NCBI RefSeq assembly: GCF_000185145.2
Contig: NZ_GL833119.1
Span: 1,739,464-1,803,463 of the forward strand
Source: Hoylesella oralis ATCC 33269
Lineage (GTDB): Bacteria > Bacteroidota > Bacteroidia > Bacteroidales > Bacteroidaceae
Direction of reading: 5' to 3'
DNA: 64,000 nucleotides
In this document: piece after piece, positions 1 through 10,042 of the stretch
Layout of the letters: every line of letters begins with the position of its first letter
How positions within the stretch are numbered: position 1 is the first letter of the stretch
Program-made: the position numbers and the translations under genes
The notes under the pieces: generated by a model
Told to the model about the DNA's origin: nothing
Database searches by the model: none
What the model saw: only the letters and a program-made list of their open reading frames with translations

Positions 1-1
1 T

Positions 2-1693
2 AGGGAGAGGGCAGAAGGAAAGGATGCAATTACTAAGATTTTTGGTGCTGTCCAGAATAATTTTGCCAATTTATCTAAAGAACAACTTGCCGATGTGGAT
101 TTCGCTAAACAGTGTCTACCGTTTGCCGGAGAACTGTATATGGGGCATTTGAGATATTCTACAACTGGGAGGCAGGGAATTTCTTATGTACATCCTTTCT
201 TGCGTAGGAATAATTGGCGTGCCAAGAATCTTAGTCTTTGCGGAAACTTTAACATGACGAATATTAATGAAATATTCGAAAAACTGACAAAACAAGGACA
301 GTGTCCGCGTATTTATAGCGACAGCTATATCATGCTTGAGTTGATGGGGCATAGGCTGGATAGGGAAGTAGAGCGGAACTTTGTAGATGCAAAAGCAAAG
401 GGATTAAAGGATCAAAATATCACTTCGTATATAGAAGATCACGTTAAAATGGGCAATGTTTTGAAAACCACAATGGCCGATTTTGATGGCGGTTATGTAG
501 TATGTGGTATTACAGGCAGTGGAGAAATGTTTTCTATGCGTGATCCTTGGGGAATACGTCCGGCATATTATTATATGAACGAAGATATTGTGGTGCTTGC
601 AAGTGAGAGGCCTGTATTGCAGACGACATTTGATATCGAATGCGACGATGTGCAGGAGTTGCTTCCGGGAACAGCTTTAATTGTAAACCGGAGCGGTAAG
701 TGTACCATTGAGCGCATACTTAACCAAAGAGGAGATAGCGCATGCTCGTTTGAACGAATATACTTTAGTCGTGGAAGCGACCGTGATATATATAAAGAGC
801 GCAAGAAACTTGGAGAACAACTGACCATGCCTGTACTCAAAGCCATAGATAATGATGTGGATCACACTATATTCTCATTTATTCCTAATACTGCGGAAGT
901 TGCCTTTTATGGACTTATTCAAGGATTTAAAGAGTATGTACATAAAAAAAAGATACAAGCAATTGATCATTTGGATCATAAGCCAAGCCGCGAGGAATTG
1001 GAGAGCATTCTTTCAAAATCTGTCCGTGTGGAGAAGGTTGCGTGGAAAGATATCAAGTTGCGTACTTTTATTACTGAAGGCAATTCACGTAAAGACCTTG
1101 CTTCGCATGTCTACGATATTACTTACGAGAGTCTCCATCCTTATGAAGACAATCTTATAATTATTGACGATAGTATTGTGCGTGGAACGACGTTGAAAGA
1201 GAGTATTTTCAGAATATTGGATAGGCTGCATCCTAAAAAATTAGTTGTTGTTAGTAGTGCTCCGCAGATACGTTATCCTGATTATTATGGTATTGACATG
1301 GCCCGTCTTGAAGAATTCTGTGCATTTCGTGCGGCTATAGAATTGATAAAAGATAGGGGAATGCATCAACTGATAGAAGATACTTACAGAAATTGTCTTG
1401 AAGAAATAAAGACGCAGAAATCAGAGATAAGGAATTGGGTAAGGGATATTTACGAACCGTTTACTGTAGAAGAAATCAATGAAAAGATTGTAGAGATGCT
1501 ACGTCCCGATGGAATGACTACTCCTGTAGAGATTGTTTATCAGTCGATAGAAGGTCTGCATACGGCAATCCCCGATAATCATGGGGATTGGTATTTTACG
1601 GGGAATTTCCCAACGCAGGGTGGGGCTAAGCTTTGCAATCAGTCGTATATCAATTATATAGAGAAAGTGTATCAGTACGAACAGAAATTTTAA
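2..1693 (+). CDS. PurF-like amidophosphoribosyltransferase paralogue (5' end outside window)
   Basis: The reading frame is open from the first bases of the window, so the N-terminus, including the expected catalytic Cys of a class II glutamine amidotransferase, lies upstream. About 563 residues are visible. The first part is amidotransferase-like (GHLRYSTTG, later RDPWGIRP), and the second is a phosphoribosyltransferase domain with the PRPP loop IIIDDSIVRGTT near visible residue 385. The segment before that loop is longer and more divergent than in ordinary PurF, reading LRTFITEGNSRKDL where PurF usually has a GRTFI-type motif. It lies 7 bp before carA. I infer a Bacteroidetes PurF paralogue tied to glutamine and nucleotide metabolism rather than the main purine enzyme. 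Confidence 0.8.
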   Translation, partial: RERAEGKDAITKIFGAVQNNFANLSKEQLADVDFAKQCLPFAGELYMGHLRYSTTGRQGISYVHPFLRRNNWRAKNLSLCGNFNMTNINEIFEKLTKQGQCPRIYSDSYIMLELMGHRLDREVERNFVDAKAKGLKDQNITSYIEDHVKMGNVLKTTMADFDGGYVVCGITGSGEMFSMRDPWGIRPAYYYMNEDIVVLASERPVLQTTFDIECDDVQELLPGTALIVNRSGKCTIERILNQRGDSACSFERIYFSRGSDRDIYKERKKLGEQLTMPVLKAIDNDVDHTIFSFIPNTAEVAFYGLIQGFKEYVHKKKIQAIDHLDHKPSREELESILSKSVRVEKVAWKDIKLRTFITEGNSRKDLASHVYDITYESLHPYEDNLIIIDDSIVRGTTLKESIFRILDRLHPKKLVVVSSAPQIRYPDYYGIDMARLEEFCAFRAAIELIKDRGMHQLIEDTYRNCLEEIKTQKSEIRNWVRDIYEPFTVEEINEKIVEMLRPDGMTTPVEIVYQSIEGLHTAIPDNHGDWYFTGNFPTQGGAKLCNQSYINYIEKVYQYEQKF

Positions 1694-1700
1694 GCATGTA

Positions 1701-2777
1701 ATGAGAAATGTAACGCTATTATTATCGGATGGAACAAAGTTTCATGGAAAGAGCTTTGGATATGAGGCTCCGGTGGCTGGAGAAGTTGTGTTCAATACGG
1801 CAATGATGGGTTATCCGGAAAGTCTGACGGATCCGTCGTATGCAGGACAACTAATGACGCTTACATATCCTTTGGTTGGAAATTATGGTGTACCGCCATT
1901 TACTTTCGAAGCAAATGGTATACCTACTTTTATGGAGAGCGATAGAATTTATGCGTCTGCTATCATTGTTGCTGATTATAGTGAACAATACAGCCATTGG
2001 AATGCCCATGAAAGTCTTGCAGAATGGCTGAAAAGGGAAAAGGTTCCCGGTATTACTGGCATAGACACACGAGAACTCACCAAGGTGTTGCGTGAACATG
2101 GAGTAATGGTGGGGAAAATCATCTTCGATGATGAACCGGCCAATATTCCGGATGCAAGTTACGAAGGAGTCAACTTTGTCGATAAGGTTAGCTGCAAAGA
2201 AATCATCAAATACAATGAGGGAGCCGGTAAAAAAGTTATTTTGGTAGATTGTGGTGTTAAGGCAAATATCATAAGAAGCCTAATTAATCGTGGGGTAGAA
2301 GTAATACGTGTTCCGTGGAATTATGATTACACGAACTTAGAATTTGATGGTCTGTTTCTTGCCAATGGGCCGGGCAATCCCGATATATGCGAAGAGGCTG
2401 TCAATATTATCCGTAAACAAATCAGCATGAGTAGGAAACCTATATGTGGAATTTGTATGGGAAACCAGCTTTTGGCTAAAGCAGGAGGAGCGAGTATTTA
2501 TAAACTTAAATATGGTCATCGTTCGCATAATCAGCCTGTTCGTATGGTTGGAACTAATAAATGTTACGTTACAAGTCAAAATCATGGATATGCCGTTGAT
2601 ACCAGAACACTTGGAGAAGAATGGGAAGAATTGTTTATCAATATGAATGACGGAAGTAATGAGGGTATCAAACATAAGATTAATCCATGGTTCACGTCGC
2701 AATTTCATCCTGAGGCATGTTCTGGTCCGGTTGATACTGAATTCATATTTGATAAATTTGTTGAAACATTAAAGTAA
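1701..2777 (+). CDS. carA: Carbamoyl-phosphate synthase small (glutaminase) subunit
   Basis: 358 residues, the normal CarA length. It hydrolyses glutamine and passes ammonia to CarB for carbamoyl phosphate, the precursor of pyrimidines and arginine. The N-terminal small-subunit domain (DGTKFHGKSFG, NTAMMGYPESLTDPSYAGQ) is followed by a class I glutaminase domain. The nucleophile Cys lies in GICMGNQL near residue 251, and the His-Glu pair is in QFHPEA near 335. The gene is 7 bp after the PurF-like gene and 8 bp before carB, so the three are almost certainly one transcript. Confidence 0.97.
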   Translation: MRNVTLLLSDGTKFHGKSFGYEAPVAGEVVFNTAMMGYPESLTDPSYAGQLMTLTYPLVGNYGVPPFTFEANGIPTFMESDRIYASAIIVADYSEQYSHWNAHESLAEWLKREKVPGITGIDTRELTKVLREHGVMVGKIIFDDEPANIPDASYEGVNFVDKVSCKEIIKYNEGAGKKVILVDCGVKANIIRSLINRGVEVIRVPWNYDYTNLEFDGLFLANGPGNPDICEEAVNIIRKQISMSRKPICGICMGNQLLAKAGGASIYKLKYGHRSHNQPVRMVGTNKCYVTSQNHGYAVDTRTLGEEWEELFINMNDGSNEGIKHKINPWFTSQFHPEACSGPVDTEFIFDKFVETLK

Positions 2778-2785
2778 AAAACATC

Positions 2786-5700
2786 ATGAAAGATGAAAAC
2801 ATAAAAAAGGTTCTGCTTTTGGGTTCTGGGGCTTTGAAGATTGGCGAAGCAGGGGAATTTGACTATTCCGGTTCGCAAGCACTCAAAGCATTGCGGGAAG
2901 AGGGTGTGTCTACGGTGTTGATAAATCCCAATATTGCGACAGTACAGACTTCCGAAGGTGTTGCAGACCAAATTTATTTTTTACCTGTGCAGCCTTATTT
3001 CGTTGAACGTGTTATTCAGAAAGAGCGCCCTGATGGTATTCTTTTATCTTTTGGCGGACAGACCGCATTGAACTGTGGAGTAGAGCTCTTTAAAAGCGGT
3101 GTGCTCGATAAATACAATGTGAAAGTGCTCGGTACCCCTGTACAGGCAATTATGGATACCGAGGATCGTGAACTCTTTGTGGAGAAATTGAATGAGATCA
3201 ATATTAAGACAATCAAGAGTGAGGCATGTGAGAACATAGTACAGGCAAGGAAGGCTGCAGCCGATCTTGGTTATCCCGTTATCATCCGTGCAGCCTATGC
3301 ACTTGGAGGACTTGGTAGTGGTTTCTGCGATAATGAGGACGAATTGAATGTATTGGCAGAGAAAGCTTTTTCCTTTTCTCCACAGGTTCTTGTAGAGAAA
3401 AGTCTGAAAGGATGGAAAGAGATAGAATATGAAGTGGTTCGCGATAGATATGATAATTGTATCACTGTTTGCAATATGGAGAATTTCGATCCGCTTGGTA
3501 TCCATACGGGGGAATCTATTGTCATAGCTCCATCTCAAACATTAACAAATAGCGAATATCATAAGTTAAGAGCTCTTTCGATAAAGATTGTACGCCATAT
3601 CGGCATTGTTGGAGAATGTAATGTGCAATATGCTTTCGATCCACAAAGCGAAGATTACCGCGTTATAGAAGTGAATGCCCGCTTGAGTCGTTCTTCTGCT
3701 CTGGCTTCTAAAGCTACAGGGTACCCTCTTGCTTTTGTAGCAGCAAAGCTCGGTATGGGATATGGGCTATTTGAATTGAAGAATTCCGTTACTAAAACAA
3801 CGAGTGCATTCTTTGAACCGGCTTTAGACTATGTCGTCTGTAAGATACCGCGTTGGGATTTATCCAAATTTCATGGAGTAGATAAGGAATTAGGATCATC
3901 AATGAAGTCTGTGGGAGAAGTAATGGCTATCGGACGTAATTTCGAGGAAGCTATCCAGAAGGGACTGCGCATGATCGGGCAGGGAATGCATGGATTTGTT
4001 GAAAATAAAGAACTTGTTATATCTGATATCGACGCTGCTTTGAAAGAACCTACCGACAAACGTATCTTTGTTATTTCGAAAGCAATGCATAAGGGGTATA
4101 CCATAGACCAAATTCATGAGTTGACAAAGATTGACAGATGGTTTCTGCAGAAACTGAAACATATCATTGATATTGATGAGGATTTAAAGCGGTGCACGAG
4201 TATTAATTCAGTGGATAAAGATTTGCTACGTATAGCAAAGATATATGGATTTACAGATTTCCAGATTGCACGTGCTCTTCGATTGGATAAGGAAATCTGC
4301 AATATGCACAAAGCTGCACTTATTGTCCGGAGGTTGCGTAAAAGTTTTGGTATCTTGCCGGTTGTCAAGCAGATTGATACACTTGCTGCTGAATATCCAG
4401 CACAGACCAACTATCTCTATGTTACTTATGCAGGTGTGAAGAGTGATGTGCGGTTTGATACTGACAGACGCTCTATTATTGTGCTCGGTTCCGGTGCCTA
4501 TCGCATAGGCAGTTCGGTGGAGTTCGATTGGTGTGGTGTTCAGGCTCTGAACACGATACGTAAGGAAGGATACCGATCGATTATGATCAATTATAATCCT
4601 GAAACAGTATCGACAGATTATGATATGTGTGATCGTCTGTATTTTGATGAACTTACTTTCGAGCGTGTGTTAGATATTATAGAATTCGAAATGCCTTATG
4701 GTGTTATCGTGTCAACGGGTGGACAGATACCCAATAATCTGGCCATGTGGTTAGATGCAGAGAATGTTCCACTTCTTGGTACTGCCGCTAAAGATATAGA
4801 TAATGCAGAGGATAGGGCTAAATTCTCTGAGTTGCTTACACGTAACGGTATCAATCAACCCGAATGGAGCACACTTACTTCGATGGATGATATAAAACTG
4901 TTTGTAGATAGAGTGGGATTTCCTGTATTGGTTCGTCCATCGTATGTACTTTCAGGGGCGGCAATGAACATTTGTTCTAACAAAGAAGAGTTGGAGCGTT
5001 TTCTGCAGTTGGCCGCCAATGTGTCAGAAGATCATCCCGTGGTAGTAAGTAAATTCATCGAAAATGCAAAAGAAATAGAGATGGATGCCGTGGCGCGTAA
5101 TGGCGAAATCATGGCTTATGCCATCAGCGAACATATTGAATTCGCCGGTGTGCATTCTGGAGATGCTACGATACAGTTCCCACCACAAAAACTTTATGTA
5201 GAAACGGTACGTCGCATCAAGCGTGTCAGTCGTCAAATAGCGATGGCGTTACATATCAATGGGCCGTTCAATATACAGTTTATGGCACGTGAGAACGATA
5301 TCCTTGTTATTGAATGTAATCTGCGAGCCTCTCGTTCTTTTCCTTTTGTAAGTAAGGTGTTGAAATTAAATTTGATCAATTTGGCTACGAAGATAATACT
5401 CGGTATACAAGTAGAAAAGCCGAATAAGAACTTGTTTGATTTGGATTATGTAGGTATTAAAGCCAGCCAGTTCTCGTTTAACCGTTTGCAGAAGGCTGAT
5501 CCTGTTCTTGGTGTTGATATGGCTTCTACCGGCGAAGTCGGTTGTTTGGGAGATGATACCAATCAGGCATTGTTGAAGAGTATGCTGAGTGTGGGTTACC
5601 GAATTCCGAAACATACCGTATTGCTTTCAACGGGAGGGGCTAAGCAAAAGGCTGAGATGCTTGATTCTGCAAAGACGCTTATAAGATATGGATACAAATT

Positions 5701-6013
5701 GTATGCCACGGGGGGGACGTCTAAGTATTTATCCGATAATGGTATAGACAATATACGAGTATTTTGGCCTTCGGACGAGGGAAAGGAACCACAAGCACTT
5801 ACATTACTTCATGAGAAGAAAATCGATATGGTGGTTAATATTCCTAAGGATCTTACGCCTCGTGAACTGACGAATGGCTATAAAATTCGTAGAGCTGCTA
5901 TTGATCTTAATATTCCATTGATAACGAACAGTCGCTTAGCGAGTGCGTTTATTCAGTCGTTCTGTGCTTTGAAACTTGATGATATAGATATCAAAAGTTG
6001 GGCAGAGTATTAA
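2786..6013 (+). CDS. carB: Carbamoyl-phosphate synthase large subunit
   Basis: 1075 residues with full-length CarB architecture. Two homologous synthetase halves start with LLLGSGALKIGEAGEFDYSG and IVLGSGAYRIGSSVEFDWCG; each has an ATP-grasp domain, with the oligomerisation segment between them. The C-terminal allosteric MGS-like domain is near residues 945-1075 (YGYKLYATGGTSKYL). It makes carbamoyl phosphate from bicarbonate, two ATP and ammonia channelled from CarA. No frameshift is seen. The 161 bp after its stop are AT-rich without a clear terminator. Confidence 0.97.
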   Translation: MKDENIKKVLLLGSGALKIGEAGEFDYSGSQALKALREEGVSTVLINPNIATVQTSEGVADQIYFLPVQPYFVERVIQKERPDGILLSFGGQTALNCGVELFKSGVLDKYNVKVLGTPVQAIMDTEDRELFVEKLNEINIKTIKSEACENIVQARKAAADLGYPVIIRAAYALGGLGSGFCDNEDELNVLAEKAFSFSPQVLVEKSLKGWKEIEYEVVRDRYDNCITVCNMENFDPLGIHTGESIVIAPSQTLTNSEYHKLRALSIKIVRHIGIVGECNVQYAFDPQSEDYRVIEVNARLSRSSALASKATGYPLAFVAAKLGMGYGLFELKNSVTKTTSAFFEPALDYVVCKIPRWDLSKFHGVDKELGSSMKSVGEVMAIGRNFEEAIQKGLRMIGQGMHGFVENKELVISDIDAALKEPTDKRIFVISKAMHKGYTIDQIHELTKIDRWFLQKLKHIIDIDEDLKRCTSINSVDKDLLRIAKIYGFTDFQIARALRLDKEICNMHKAALIVRRLRKSFGILPVVKQIDTLAAEYPAQTNYLYVTYAGVKSDVRFDTDRRSIIVLGSGAYRIGSSVEFDWCGVQALNTIRKEGYRSIMINYNPETVSTDYDMCDRLYFDELTFERVLDIIEFEMPYGVIVSTGGQIPNNLAMWLDAENVPLLGTAAKDIDNAEDRAKFSELLTRNGINQPEWSTLTSMDDIKLFVDRVGFPVLVRPSYVLSGAAMNICSNKEELERFLQLAANVSEDHPVVVSKFIENAKEIEMDAVARNGEIMAYAISEHIEFAGVHSGDATIQFPPQKLYVETVRRIKRVSRQIAMALHINGPFNIQFMARENDILVIECNLRASRSFPFVSKVLKLNLINLATKIILGIQVEKPNKNLFDLDYVGIKASQFSFNRLQKADPVLGVDMASTGEVGCLGDDTNQALLKSMLSVGYRIPKHTVLLSTGGAKQKAEMLDSAKTLIRYGYKLYATGGTSKYLSDNGIDNIRVFWPSDEGKEPQALTLLHEKKIDMVVNIPKDLTPRELTNGYKIRRAAIDLNIPLITNSRLASAFIQSFCALKLDDIDIKSWAEY

Positions 6014-6174
6014 CCGATATCTTTTGTTCCTTTATGGTAAAGGTGTTAAAATACGAATGTTTTTATTCTTGCAATGTAAAGTAGAGTAATTGGTGTGAGG
6101 GAAAATAATACGGTTTGTTTTGGAAACTCATGTGACGTGGAATAACTTTATCAAATAAAAAAGAAGAAAGAATT

Positions 6175-6786
6175 ATGACAGATAGCCGACCTCGCATTGC
6201 AATCATAGGTCTCAATACCCTTTCTGTATTGGGTATGAGGCAGTTGCTGCAAAACGTTATGCCAATTATGGCGATAGATACATTTCTTTCTTTTAAGGAA
6301 ATAATGGCCGCTGATCTTGAGAGATATTTTCATTTTTTTGTCGATGAGGATGTCGTATCGCAAAATTATAGCTTTTTTATAGAGCGCAGAATGAAGACAA
6401 TCGTGTTAACAGCATCTGCTGCGATTGATAATCGATTGGCTGATTTTCATTGCTTGTATATTAATGTACCGGAGGAGCAACTGGTTCGTTCCGTATTAAT
6501 GTTAGTTCAATACGCACATGTCGGAGGGAAAAGGCTACCGGCTGAACCGAAAAAGATGCAGGAGAAGATGCTGCGGACCAAAATCCTGACAGGACGCGAG
6601 ATAGAGGTGTTATCTTTGATTGTACAAGGATTTATCAATAAAGAGATTGCGGGGCGGTTGAATATTAGTATAACAACAGTGATTACCCACAGGAAAAATA
6701 TCATGGAGAAGTTGGGAATGAAGAGCGTATCAGCATTGACTATTTATGCCGTTATGCATGGATACGTGGATATCAATAAGATTTAA
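6175..6786 (+). CDS. LuxR-type helix-turn-helix regulator with pseudo-receiver
   Basis: 203 residues. The C-terminal third (about 135-200) is a LuxR/NarL-type HTH: LTGREIEVLSLIVQGFINKEIA, then SITTVITHRKNIMEKLG. The N-terminus begins like a receiver (RIAIIGLNTLSVLGMRQLL) but lacks the acidic pair and an obvious phospho-acceptor Asp, so phosphorylation is unlikely. It is a stand-alone gene with 161 bp upstream. Its stop overlaps by 4 bp the stop of the convergent phospholipase D gene. Target genes are unknown. Confidence 0.8.
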   Translation: MTDSRPRIAIIGLNTLSVLGMRQLLQNVMPIMAIDTFLSFKEIMAADLERYFHFFVDEDVVSQNYSFFIERRMKTIVLTASAAIDNRLADFHCLYINVPEEQLVRSVLMLVQYAHVGGKRLPAEPKKMQEKMLRTKILTGREIEVLSLIVQGFINKEIAGRLNISITTVITHRKNIMEKLGMKSVSALTIYAVMHGYVDINKI

Positions 6787-8081
6787 AGGAAAGGAGATAG
6801 TAGATGTGCAAACCATCCGCGGAACTTTTGCCACGGTGTACGGAAAGCATTCCAACTCTTTGGTGTGAGTTTGAAACTATCAGTTTTGTCTTTGTCAAAA
6901 AGATTATTTAATTCTTTCGTTGTAGCTTGATCTATGATTATGGCATTATCTTCGTAATCCCACCTCAAGCTTCTTGCATTCAGATTTGCACTTCCCACGG
7001 TGCAAAACTTTCCATCCACCATAATAATTTTTGTATGATGAAAACCGGCAGTATACATCCACACCGTAGCACCGCGTTTCATTAGTTGATGAGCATTATA
7101 GAAACCACAGTCGGGTGTCAGTGGAATATCGCTCTTTGTGGAAAGCATGATTTGTACATTTACTCCCCGCTTGATGGCTTTCTTCAACGCTTTTTTGATA
7201 CCATGATTCAGTGTGAAATAGGGATTAATGATCTTAATGCTATCTTTTGCAACATTAATTGCCTCTGTATAAAATTTCCTAATAATAGTATTTGTTGTGT
7301 GTGGTTCTCTATTAATGATACCAACCATCTTGTGATATGCAGTAACGGTTGTATCCTGTTTCAAACCGATGAAATAGTCGATTGGTTTGTATCCGCGGTA
7401 GTATTTAGCGCCGTGGATATTTTGCCCAGTTACTTTATTCCACATTTTCAGGAAGATTCTCTGCAATGTGTTTACTTCATCCCCATCGATACGACAGTGC
7501 ATATCGTTCCACGAACCAACAGTTTTTGTTCCTTTAATGTAATAGTCGGCAACATTCATGCCTCCGGTATAAGCAATCTTTCCGTCTATCACCACGATTT
7601 TTCTGTGATCGCGGGAAAATACATGGTTGATCCACGGAAATGTGATCGGATCAAATTTATAAATTTCAACACCTTTATCTCGTATCTTTTTCAAGTGAGT
7701 TTTTTTTAGTGGACGATTGTTTGACATGTTACCAAAGGCATCGAATAATGCTCTGACTTCTACACCTTCTTTTACTTTTTCTTCCAAAAGATCGAAGAGT
7801 TTGTTGGCAATAGAGTCGTTTCTAAAGTTAAAGTATTCGAGATGGATGCTACTTTTGGCTTGCTGTATGGCTGTAAACATGTCGTCGAACTTCTCTTGGC
7901 CATTCATCAATAGTGTAACAGAATTGTTATGCGAAAACTTGACACCTTCGTTGCGCAATATTTGTACAATGAGCGAGTCTGAAGTCTGTGCATTGGATGA
8001 CATGCAAAAAAGAAGGAATATATACAATAATATTCCTTTTATAGAAGAGTCTTTGAAAGGTATGAAACTTTCTCTATTCAT
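6783..8081 (-). CDS. Phospholipase D / cardiolipin synthase family protein
   Basis: 432 residues with two HKD motifs: HRKIVVID in the first half and HTKIIMVD in the second, each followed by G-G/S-x-N (TGGMNVAD, VGSANLNARS). These form the paired PLD active site. The usual cardiolipin synthase transmembrane hairpin is replaced by one N-terminal hydrophobic segment ending SNAQ, which looks like a signal peptide or anchor. It is the last gene of kdsA-kdsD-cls, 22 bp after kdsD. Cardiolipin synthesis is likely, but a secreted phospholipase cannot be excluded. Confidence 0.87.
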   Translation of the reverse strand: MNRESFIPFKDSSIKGILLYIFLLFCMSSNAQTSDSLIVQILRNEGVKFSHNNSVTLLMNGQEKFDDMFTAIQQAKSSIHLEYFNFRNDSIANKLFDLLEEKVKEGVEVRALFDAFGNMSNNRPLKKTHLKKIRDKGVEIYKFDPITFPWINHVFSRDHRKIVVIDGKIAYTGGMNVADYYIKGTKTVGSWNDMHCRIDGDEVNTLQRIFLKMWNKVTGQNIHGAKYYRGYKPIDYFIGLKQDTTVTAYHKMVGIINREPHTTNTIIRKFYTEAINVAKDSIKIINPYFTLNHGIKKALKKAIKRGVNVQIMLSTKSDIPLTPDCGFYNAHQLMKRGATVWMYTAGFHHTKIIMVDGKFCTVGSANLNARSLRWDYEDNAIIIDQATTKELNNLFDKDKTDSFKLTPKSWNAFRTPWQKFRGWFAHLLSPFL

Positions 8082-8103
8082 AAATGGTCATTTCATGGTA
8101 AAT

Positions 8104-9078
8104 TTATACCATGCATGAATAATGGTCGACAACACCTAATAGATGATTTTCTTCGTCAGTTACCAATACGGTGTGAATTTTATATTTGTGCATAATTCGC
8201 AGAATTTCAGATAACTTTGTATTTGGTAGCACGGTCTTTGGTTGTTTTGTCATAATGTCACCTACGGTATGATCAAAGAACTGTGCTTGCCATTTCTCCA
8301 TGGCACGTCTAATGTCGCCATCCGTAATAAGTCCCGAAACTTTATTATCCATTAAAGATACACCTAAGCCTAATTTACCTTTACTCACATGAATAATTGC
8401 CTCGCCAAGGTGCATTTCTTGAGGGATGATAGGAAGATCATCTGAACGCATAACGTCTTCGGCAGTTGTTAAAAGTCGTTTTCCAAGTTCGCCTCCCGGG
8501 TGGAATTGAGCAAAATCCTGTGGCTTGAAGTTCCTTACTTGCATAAGTGCTATGGCTAAAGCATCGCCCATAGCAAGCGCAGCAGTAGTGCTGCTTGTCG
8601 GTGCTAAGTTAAGCGGACATGCCTCTTTGCTTACCCAAACCTTAATATGAATATTTGAATATTTCGCAAGCAGAGAGTCCGGATTACCACTCATTGCAAT
8701 AATTGGTACATTCATGTGAAGAACCATCGGAATAAAACGGAGCAACTCATCGGTCTGTCCGCTATTGCTCAGAGCAAGCACAACATCGTCGGGTGTCATT
8801 ACACCTAAATCACCGTGATATACATCAAGAGGATTAATGAAGAATGCAGGTGTTCCTGTTGAAGATAATGTAGCTGCTATTTTGGCTCCTATATTACCGC
8901 TTTTTCCCACGCCTGTAACGATAATTTTCCCCTTACAATGGAATATCATCTCTACAGCTTTAGAAAAATTCTCGTCTAACTGGGGGATTAAGTCAAGTAT
9001 TGCATTTGCCTCGTCTTTCAAGCATTGTGTTGCATAGGCCGTGACATTCTTCATTCGTTCTTTATTGATGTCGTTCAT
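8104..9078 (-). CDS. kdsD: D-arabinose-5-phosphate isomerase (KpsF/GutQ family)
   Basis: 324 residues: an N-terminal SIS sugar-isomerase domain (about 40-170; GVGKSGNIGAKIAATLSSTG, ALSNSGQTDE) and two C-terminal CBS domains (about 205-320; VMRSDDLP, GLITDGDIRRAM, DIMTKQPKTV). It converts ribulose 5-phosphate to arabinose 5-phosphate, the substrate of the Kdo pathway whose next enzyme, KdsA, is encoded 30 bp upstream. The start retained is MNDINKERM; a second Met eight residues on is possible. Confidence 0.93.
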   Translation of the reverse strand: MNDINKERMKNVTAYATQCLKDEANAILDLIPQLDENFSKAVEMIFHCKGKIIVTGVGKSGNIGAKIAATLSSTGTPAFFINPLDVYHGDLGVMTPDDVVLALSNSGQTDELLRFIPMVLHMNVPIIAMSGNPDSLLAKYSNIHIKVWVSKEACPLNLAPTSSTTAALAMGDALAIALMQVRNFKPQDFAQFHPGGELGKRLLTTAEDVMRSDDLPIIPQEMHLGEAIIHVSKGKLGLGVSLMDNKVSGLITDGDIRRAMEKWQAQFFDHTVGDIMTKQPKTVLPNTKLSEILRIMHKYKIHTVLVTDEENHLLGVVDHYSCMV

Positions 9079-9108
9079 TGATTTTGAATTAATTGTCAGA
9101 TTATTACT

Positions 9109-9870
9109 TTATGCAAGTAGCTGTTTTATAAGTTTCTCCAACTTATTTAGTTCCAGCATGTTGGATGCATCACTTAAACCTTTATCGGGCTCAGGATGTA
9201 CCTCGAAGAAATATCCGCCGGCACCAAATGCTTTGGCCGCCAATGCCATAGCCGGTACGAAACGGCGGTCTCCTCCGGTCGTTCCGTTTTCCCCTCCCGG
9301 CCTTTGCACACTGTGTGTACAATCCATTATCACGGTATCGGTAATTTCTCTCATATCGGCGATATTTCTAAAATCTACAACCAAATTGTTATAACCGAAA
9401 GTATTGCCTCGTTCTGTTAACCAAACATTTTGGGCACCGGCATCGTACGCTTTCTCTACAGGAAATTTCATATCCTTTCCACTTAAAAATTGCGCCTTTT
9501 TAATGTTTATTGTCTTCCCTGTTTTTGCTGCAGCAACGAGTAAATCTGTTTGCCGGCATAAGAAAGCCGGTATTTGAATTACATCGCATACCTTGCCTAC
9601 GGGCTCAGCTTGATAACTCTCATGAATATCTGTGAGAATTTTCAGGCCGTATTTTTGCTTGATATCGGAAAGCATTTGCAGTCCTTTGTCCAATCCCGGG
9701 CCTCGAAAAGAGTGTATGGAGGTACGATTAGCTTTGTCAAATGATGATTTAAAGATAATATCAATGCCTAACAGGCGGTTTAACCTATTCAATTCTTCTG
9801 CTACCGTATTTAATAATTCTTGTGATTCAATGACACAAGGCCCCGCAATAAAAATTGGCTGCATAAACAT
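9109..9870 (-). CDS. kdsA: 3-deoxy-8-phosphooctulonate (Kdo-8-P) synthase
   Basis: 253 residues, slightly shorter than enterobacterial KdsA. Family motifs are IAGPCVIES at the N-terminus, then KSSFDKANRTS, FRGPGLDKGL, VWLTERGNTFGYNNLVVD and DCTHSVQRPG. It condenses phosphoenolpyruvate with arabinose 5-phosphate to give Kdo-8-phosphate for the lipopolysaccharide inner core. It is first in its operon, with a very good promoter at 9889-9919. The start may be residue 1 or the Met at residue 3. Confidence 0.95.
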   Translation of the reverse strand: MFMQPIFIAGPCVIESQELLNTVAEELNRLNRLLGIDIIFKSSFDKANRTSIHSFRGPGLDKGLQMLSDIKQKYGLKILTDIHESYQAEPVGKVCDVIQIPAFLCRQTDLLVAAAKTGKTINIKKAQFLSGKDMKFPVEKAYDAGAQNVWLTERGNTFGYNNLVVDFRNIADMREITDTVIMDCTHSVQRPGGENGTTGGDRRFVPAMALAAKAFGAGGYFFEVHPEPDKGLSDASNMLELNKLEKLIKQLLA

Positions 9871-9888
9871 ATTCCTTATTAATTATTG

Positions 9889-9919
9889 CAAAGGTACTCA
9901 AAAAGCACCTTGGAACAAA
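9889..9919 (-). promoter_or_regulatory. Bacteroidetes-type promoter for kdsA-kdsD-cls
   Basis: On the minus strand a TTTG (9916-9919), a 19-bp spacer and TACCTTTG (9889-9896) match the Bacteroidetes -33/-7 consensus exactly. Transcription would start about 10 bp before the kdsA start codon. Confidence 0.75.
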
Positions 9920-10042
9920 GTAATTAACATATATTTAAGCTTAGATATAAAATGTTCGAATAAAGATTTTTTGAGAATACTTTTACTGTCTATGTACATA
10001 CGAATACTTACTTTGCGAGTAGGGTAGAGCGGTGTGTTTTTC

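Noticed and set aside
7086..7709. Plus-strand frame opposite the phospholipase D gene (207 residues)
   Set aside because: The minus strand carries both HKD motifs; the plus frame is a shadow.
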